Assembly (NCBI GenBank): GCA_021777105.1
Contig: JAIQZQ010000051.1
Coordinates: forward strand, 36,001 to 100,000
From: Candidatus Anammoxibacter sp.
Lineage (GTDB): Bacteria > Planctomycetota > Brocadiia > Brocadiales > Anammoxibacteraceae
Reading direction: 5' to 3'
DNA: 64,000 nt
Shown piece by piece: positions 8,018 through 13,900 of this stretch (position 1 is the first letter of the stretch; each line of letters begins with the position of its first letter). Under the pieces are notes generated by a model. That model worked only from the letters and a program-made list of their open reading frames with translations. It was not told the origin of the DNA and searched no databases. Both the position numbers and the translations under genes were made by a program.

Positions 8018-8045
8018 TGGCACAGGCATCCTTGCCTGTGTTTCA
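8018..8045 (+). repeat. 28-bp hairpin repeat, left copy
   Basis: Contains CACAGGCA-TCCT-TGCCTGTG, a perfect 8-bp stem. All 28 bases are exactly reverse-complemented at 17168-17195. One copy lies on each side of the accessory genes. REP-like elements of this kind are often scattered over a genome, so two copies need not mean a mobile unit. Confidence 0.75.
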
Positions 8046-8358
8046 ATTAATCTGCAACGCGATTGCCTGCCAAACTCCTGTTGCGCGTGTTATGAGATGC
8101 GACTCTAAACGAGAAACAGGAGTTCCTCATTACAGTTGTATTCCCAAATGAAATTTGGGAACGAGTCGATTTAGATTCTTGCCTTTTGCACTTCGCTCTC
8201 TGCTCTTCGCCTTTACTTCACGATTCTACATTCGATATTCTGCGGTTCGAAATTCGTTTTTTTGTTTTTCGTATCATTGCAACGCTTTTGCTTCTTCAAC
8301 AATCGGCTTGAATCATACAAAATGCAAATATGCCCTCTTTTTGCGGGCAATTAAGGAG

Positions 8359-8538
8359 CTAATAGACAATTTAGACGAAAAATGCCCAAAAATGTCCGAA
8401 AATACCAAATATGTGAAATAGAAAAGATAAAAAAGGACATTTTTGTCTAGTCGCGCAATATTTGCTCTCTTTTTGAGGGCAAATATTGCGCCTGATAGGC
8501 AAGAATGGCAAAATATTGAATTTCTATTCCCTATATAT
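8359..8538 (+). repeat. ~180-bp dispersed repeat, copy A
   Basis: Starts CTAATAGACAA and ends CTATTCCCTATA; it aligns in the same orientation along most of its length with 16908-17075 (shared internal blocks include AATAGAAAAG, TTTTTGTCTA and TTTTTGAGGGCAAA). It carries TAATAGACAA-like boxes in plus, minus and plus orientation, and a perfect 13-bp stem GCGCAATATTTGC/GCAAATATTGCGC around 8454-8490. Non-coding. The end abuts the MITE-like element. Confidence 0.7.
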
Positions 8539-8663
8539 GACTCTGTTGATTAACCTCAAAAAAACGGCTATTTTGAAAAATCGCATGTTGTAAGTTGATA
8601 GTATTAAAAGACTTAATTTTTGGCAACTTTTCAAAAACAGGGTAAATCAACAGAGTCATATAT
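8533..8663. mobile_element. 131-bp MITE-like element with 19-bp terminal inverted repeats
   Basis: ATATATGACTCTGTTGATT (8533-8551) is the exact reverse complement of 8645-8663. The 93-bp interior is AT-rich and has no reading frame. This is the form of a non-autonomous miniature transposon; the TATA-rich outer bases may include the target duplication. It appears inserted at the very end of repeat copy A. No transposase that could move it is in the window. Confidence 0.6.
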
Positions 8664-9127
8664 GCGAGTTTTGGCATAAAAAGTGTGGAAATGTGTAATA
8701 AGAAGCAAAAACAAACGCTTTTAAACCACTAACTTTCGATAATCTTTACCAACAACTTTGAGTATTGAAGTGATCAAAAACAAGTAGCATCACCTTTAAA
8801 AGGAGAGGGGTAGGTTTGGTAGAGGAACGAAACCCAACATTAAACAAATTCCATAATATCATAAAAGGCTTAAAATTAACGTGTTGGTTCAATGTCTCCA
8901 GACTTGAACCGCATCCGGCATTAACAATACTCCGTATTGATCAATTCGCCTCCAAAGCATAATTCTCCTCTAAGGGGGGATTGAGTGGTGTGTATAAATG
9001 ACGCAAAACTTGCTATATAGTTGTAAAAAACGCGTCTATAAAAAAATGCAGCTTTTTTTAATAGCTTTTTTACGTGGATTACAATTTAAATTTTGCCATA
9101 TGGCAATAAATACCATATAATAGCGCA

Positions 9128-9433
9128 ATGAAGTGGACTGTAATGATAATGGGGCAAGCAAAAAAGAATCAGAAAAAGTTGCCTGTAAAGACCCGCCATA
9201 TGCTGGACACTTTTATTAAAAAACTTGAATTGTTTGGTCCGCGTCTTGAATCATGGACGCCGGATGAAAGGCTCAAGTATAAAAACTATGGACCTTTAAA
9301 GGGTATTTTAAAAGGAAGTTATCATTGTCATTTGAATGCTCATGGAAAACCTGCATATGTAGTGTGCTGGAAAGTGACAAATTTTAAAGTGGAGGTTTGG
9401 TATGCCGGAACTCATGAAAAAGCGCCTTATTGA
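9128..9433 (+). CDS. RelE/HigB-type toxin
   Basis: 101 residues, basic. The pattern KKLPVKTRHMLDTFIKKLELFGP, LKYKNYGPLKGILKGSYHCHL and VVCWKVTNFKVEVWYAGTHEKAPY matches the RelE/ParE fold of ribosome-dependent mRNA interferases or gyrase poisons; the C-terminal AGTHEKAPY is typical of the phage-derived Gp49-like/HigB branch. The antitoxin gene follows and overlaps by 32 bp, the toxin-first order known for HigBA. The overlap indicates coupled translation. The ATG at 9128 is poorly served by a Shine-Dalgarno. Which target it attacks cannot be told from sequence. Confidence 0.85.
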   Translation: MKWTVMIMGQAKKNQKKLPVKTRHMLDTFIKKLELFGPRLESWTPDERLKYKNYGPLKGILKGSYHCHLNAHGKPAYVVCWKVTNFKVEVWYAGTHEKAPY

Positions 9434-9776
9434 TGAAACCGAGATTATTGTAATGGGAAAAAAGCCCAAACGCTTTGCCGTGCCCAAGGATAAGGCAACA
9501 GGCGTGGTTAAGCTTTTAAAAGATTATGAAATAAGAGATGACGGCATTACACGCATGAATGCATTCAAGGACTTGCATGAAAAAAATAGTGAAGCCGGCT
9601 CAATTTTAAAGGGAGAACGGTATACCGCCGGAATGACTCAAGTTGAATTAGCTGAAAAGCTTGGCATAGATCAGGCTGACGTGTCTAAAATGGAGTCAGG
9701 AAGGCGTCCAATAGGCAAAATTATGTCAAAACGTTTAGCAAATGTGTTTAAGACAAATTATAAGATATTTCTGTAA
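9402..9776 (+). CDS. XRE-family antitoxin of the HigA type
   Basis: 124 residues, with GGAGG just before the ATG at 9402 inside the toxin gene. Residues about 75-120 hold the helix-turn-helix (MTQVELAEKLGIDQADVSKMESG) followed by KIMSKRLANVFKTNYKIFL. The N-terminal half is a charged toxin-binding region. Together with the preceding gene it forms a complete type II toxin-antitoxin operon, which by family precedent represses its own promoter. Such modules stabilise accessory DNA; here it lies between the repeat nest and the giant STAND gene. Confidence 0.88.
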   Translation: MPELMKKRLIDETEIIVMGKKPKRFAVPKDKATGVVKLLKDYEIRDDGITRMNAFKDLHEKNSEAGSILKGERYTAGMTQVELAEKLGIDQADVSKMESGRRPIGKIMSKRLANVFKTNYKIFL

Positions 9777-9902
9777 TCATTCCCATTCCCTCTTTCATCT
9801 ATAGTCCGAAAAGAGCAAAAAACGGTATAAATGCCTGATTTATTTAGTAGTACGCAGCTGTAAAAATGAGCTTATAGAACCATAATTTAAAGGCCTAACA
9901 AT

Positions 9903-10226
9903 ATGAAATTTAAAGGAATATGGCATATTCAGGAAATGGACATGTGGGATGCCGACTATTTTAATGAGGAGGTTCAGGCTTATATCAAAATTAAATCAGA
10001 CGGCTTGGGCGAGTTCCAGTTTGGCTACGTTTCTGGCGAAATAGACGGAGAGATACTAAAGGGTGAATCAGACGAGAGACTGGTTTTTTCGTGGGAAGGA
10101 GATAATGAATGCGACCCTGTGACCGGCGCCGGTTGGTTAAAATTAAAAGATAAAAATACACTCGAAGGATGGTTTAAATTCCATTTAGGAGATAGTTCCG
10201 GATTTATAGCCAAACGGGCAAAATAA
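9903..10226 (+). CDS. Conserved hypothetical protein
   Basis: 107 residues with no named domain that I recognise. It begins MKFKGIWHIQEMDMWDADYFN and continues with alternating beta-strand-like segments (AYIKIKSDGLGEFQFGYVSGEID, LVFSWEGDNECDP, GWLKLKDKNTLEGWFKFHLGDSSGF), suggesting a small beta-barrel of lipocalin-like appearance. Acidic overall, no signal peptide or membrane segment. Similar short proteins seem to occur widely near toxin-antitoxin genes. It may be read with the TA operon, 126 bp upstream, but that is unproven. Confidence 0.7.
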   Translation: MKFKGIWHIQEMDMWDADYFNEEVQAYIKIKSDGLGEFQFGYVSGEIDGEILKGESDERLVFSWEGDNECDPVTGAGWLKLKDKNTLEGWFKFHLGDSSGFIAKRAK

Positions 10227-10266
10227 CCGCATTTGTAATGTTTGGCGTTATGAAACATATACTTGA

Positions 10267-10648
10267 ATGGCTAAAAAGAAGAAAAATATAAATAAAGGCC
10301 CTCGCAGAAAACGAATGGCTCGTGAAAGAAGGCTCTCTTCAGGCGCGCTATGGTTGCAAGGTTGTAAGGGCAAGAATGTTGTGCGGAAATATATGAAGTG
10401 GTTTGGGCAATATGAAGTTTGCGCTATAACTGAACTGCGTCTTTTAGGCATTTCCATATCCGATGAACGGCTGGAACAGGCAAGACGTAATTGTGATGAT
10501 AAAGCAAAACATCGCAAAAGAAGAACAGCAACTGTTTTTAGAAGATTCAGATGAGAATTTCTATTTTATAGCGGGATATACATCCAGTGGATTTCCATAT
10601 GGCGTAGCATGGGATGAAATAGAGGATGCTCCTGATTTTGAAAAATAG
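10267..10648 (+). pseudogene. Small conserved protein split by a frameshift
   Basis: The first frame (from 10267) gives MAKKKKN...RKRMARERRLSSGALW and KNVVRKYMKWFGQYEVCAITELRLLG, typical of a basic ~125-residue conserved family of unknown role. Its expected C-terminus, DSDENFYFIAGYTSSGFPYGVAWDE, is instead in the +1 frame ending at 10648. The switch must lie between about 10470 and 10545. Either the gene is broken, or one base is wrong in the read, or it is recoded; there is no obvious slippery heptamer, although an AAAGAAGAA stretch lies in the interval. The separate ORFs ending at 10554 and 10648 should not be counted as two genes. Confidence 0.65.
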
Positions 10649-10745
10649 ATTTTAATTGCGCTTTATTTATAAAATTCAAAATGCGTGATATCACTTAAAA
10701 CAACCAGCCGAATATTATCACTTCATCTATTTTCTTTATCGTGCT

Positions 10746-10813
10746 CGTAATCGTAATCATTAATATCCGATTAAGATTATGAGTTAAGATTATGAGTTAA
10801 GATTACGATTACG
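10746..10813. repeat. 13-bp tandem repeats bounded by 13-bp inverted repeats
   Basis: TTAAGATTATGAG occurs at 10771-10783 and 10784-10796 with a partial third copy. The array is bounded by CGTAATCGTAATC (10746-10758) and its exact reverse complement at 10801-10813. It lies between two genes that converge (frameshifted gene and giant STAND gene), so it may form a hairpin that ends transcription. Confidence 0.6.
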
Positions 10814-10903
10814 AAACAACTTTTTGTCTCATTTAAATTCCGCGAGGTAAGGAGTTCTGAATGTATTATTATTTTTATATTGGCAAGCACGCTGAATAGT
10901 TGT

Positions 10904-13900
10904 CTACCCCTTCAAAAACCTGCCCAAATCATACAACGCCAATGTGCCGTTAGCGTTAGCAGTGATAATATGCATAGGGTTCGCTGTTGAAAAGGCTATA
11001 TGCCATGGCATCCATTTTAGCGGCAATGTTTCAATCTCTTTAGCCGCTTCAGTATCCCAAAGTTTAAGGATACCGTCAAAAGAACCGGACACAACTGTTT
11101 TACCGTCAAAAGAGAATGTACAAGAGGTGACAGGATACTTATGTCCTTCAAATGTAAGTATCTCTCTGCCTGTATCTATGTTCCACAATTTTAAGGTATT
11201 GTCATGTGAACCGGATAGTACCGTTTTTCCGTCAGGCGAGAACGCGCATGATCTTATAGAATCTTTATGTCCTTCAAATGTCAGCGACTCTTTGCCTGTC
11301 TCTATATCCCACAGTTTAAGGTTATTATCATGTGAGCCAGATAAAGCCGTTTTTCCGTCCGGTGAAAATGCGCACGATATTACAGGATCTTTATGTCCTT
11401 CAAATGTGAGTATCTTTCTACCTGTATCTACGTCCCAAAGTTTAAGTGTACTGCCCTCTGAATCAGCAAGCACAGTTTTGCCATTAGGAGAAAATGCGCA
11501 CGAAAATACATAATTATTATGGCCTTCAAAAGTAAGAATCTCTCTGCCTGTATCAACGTTCCACAATTTAAGGGTTTGGTCACCAGAACCGGAAAGTGCA
11601 GTTTTACCATCTGGCGAAAAAGCACACGATATTACACGGTCTTCATGGCCTTCAAAAGTAAGAATCTCTCTGCCTGTCTTAACGTTCCACAGTTTAAGAG
11701 TGTTATCAGATGAACCGGAGAGGATCGTTTTTCCGTCTGGTGAGGATGCGCACGTTTCAACATTGCCATTGTGCCCTTCAAAGGGGAGAATCTCTCTGCC
11801 ATTCTCAATATCCCAAAGCTTAATGGTGTTATCAAACGAACCTGATAACGCGGTTTTGCCATCTGGGAAAAGGCCACACGACAAAACATTGGATTTATGA
11901 CCTTCAAAAGTTCTCAGTTCTCTACCCGTTTCAACGTTCCAAAGTTTAAGTGTGCTGTCATATGATCCGGAGATAGCAGCTTTCCCATTCGGCAAGAATA
12001 CACACGTTTCAACATGGCCATTGTGTGCTTCAAAGGAGAGGAGTTCTTTTCCGGTCTCAACATCCCAAAGTTTAGAGGTGTTGTCATATGATCCAGACAC
12101 TACTGTTTTACCGTCCGGTGAGAATGCGCACGATGTTACACGATCTTTATGACCTTCAAAAGTATGAATCTCCCTGCCAGTCTCTGCGTTCCAAAGTTTA
12201 AGGGTGTTATCCGTTGAACCTGAGAGTATAGTTTTGCCATTAGGAGAAAATGCGCACGAAGAAACTGAGCCTTTGTGCCCTTGAAATAAGAGAAGTTCTT
12301 TTCCAGTCTTAATATTCCAAAGTTTAAGTGTATTATCATGAGAACCGGAAAGCATTGTTTTACCACAAGGAGAAAATGTACAAGGACCAACAGAATCTTT
12401 GTGCCCTCCAAATGTAAGGATCTCTTTCCATGTCTCAACGTTCCAAAGTTTTATGGTGTTGTCATACGAACCAGTGAGCATTGTTTTACCGTCAGAGGAG
12501 AATACACACGATGTTACACAGCTTTTATGGCCTCTTAAAACGGAAATTTCCCTTCCAGTCTTTACGTCCCACAGTTTGAGGCCACTGTAAAAAGAACTGG
12601 AAATGATTGTTTTACCATTAGGAGTGCAAGAAACGGCGACAACAGCTCCAGAATGCTTTAAATTAGGAGAACCGTATATTCCAATAAGAGCGCCTTTGGC
12701 TGAATTTTCCTTATAATAACTGAAGTTTTTGTCAAACGGTGACCCTGGCAGATCTAATTTAAGAATGGATTGAATCTTTTCCCCTTTCACAGTCCTAATC
12801 TTATCCATTGCTTCATTTAAACCTTGAGAGGTCAATTTGTTAACGAGTTCTATGTTGATAGTCGCTTTTAAAAAAAGTTTCCTTCTTGCCACAATTTCCG
12901 ACGAGATCTCTTTATCCCAACTCAGAATGTACCCTTTCCAAAAAGTATCCATACACAATGGGATTATATTGCCATACTCTTTAATATAGGTTTCCAGCTC
13001 CTTTTTATTATCACTGAAAAGCATATTTTTTAACCCGAGGTAAACCCACTCTTTCCTCTTTAACTCTCTGTTTATTGCCTCTTCTTCCCTGTCTCGATAT
13101 TTTTTCAGGTTACGGCAGTTAAGAGCTTTGCGTTCAGTCGCTTCTACTTCCGACAGGCAACGGAACGGGAGTGTGGAAGGCCATCTGGCGTCCTTAAAAT
13201 ATTGGCTGACGGACTGAAGCAGGGCCGCGCCCTTTTTATAATCGCCATGGCCGCAAGCAAGGGGCAGCGATTCCAGATTGTGGCGTTCAACATCCTTTGC
13301 CATAGCGTTTACTATGCTGCTCTTTATTCTGCTATTTCTGTTTTCCATTGCGTTTACAAGATGACGCGCCGCAAGGAACTCCATTATTGTGGAGTGGATA
13401 AACAGGTACTCTCTATGGCCCGTGGATATAAACATATGCTCGGTTATAAAGAACCTCAGCCACTCTTTTGCTTTTGATTCTATATCCGGTTTGTCAATTT
13501 TTTGACTGCCGCTTTTTTCAATTGCCCGGTAATACACCTTTAAACACTCTCTAAAATGGTCGAGTATGTCGTCCTCTTGTAAAGTCCTGCCTTTTTGTTT
13601 TTCATCAGAGTTAAAAAGAGTCTCAAATGCCAGGCTTGAGAGTGCGTTGTATTGGTTGGCGATCTCGGGCTTCTTTTCCAGAAAGTCGTCCCTGTCCGAC
13701 TCTGTAAAAAAACTTGGTATATCCCGGTACTCGCCCTGGAAATCCCCTGTCTTTATCCCCATCCACGCCTTGCAAATAACAAACTTTACAATAAGATCGT
13801 ATGTGGGATATCTAAGGTTAAACTCCTTATAGGTTTCGAAATAGACAAGCAGAAGCATGGCTGTTAGAGGCGTGCCGGCGATTGATTTGACCACCGGCTC

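Larger units (their letters stand above)
7937..9127. other. 1.2-kb non-coding nest of repeats
   Basis: No convincing gene. From left to right: a hairpin repeat shared with 17.17 kb (8018-8045); a 10-bp inverted repeat AACTCCTGTT/AACAGGAGTT (8073-8082/8115-8124); a short palindrome TTCCCAAAT/ATTTGGGAA near 8137-8160; a ~180-bp repeat shared with 16.9 kb; a 131-bp MITE-like element; and near 8813-8850 a GGTAGAGGAACGAAACCC segment that resembles a repeat widely scattered in bacterial intergenic DNA. A possible promoter for the toxin-antitoxin pair lies just before 9128 in AT-rich sequence. Confidence 0.6.

Noticed and set aside
8155..8421. 88-codon plus-strand frame
   Set aside because: It runs through repeat DNA, has unusual residue use and no Shine-Dalgarno; its last part is repeat copy A.
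10248..10517. Minus-strand frame opposite the frameshifted gene
   Set aside because: The plus strand shows a known conserved family; this frame is its shadow.
10907..12670. CRISPR-like array from evenly spaced repeats
   Set aside because: The repeats are 126 bp coding units of WD40 blades in one continuous frame, without spacers.
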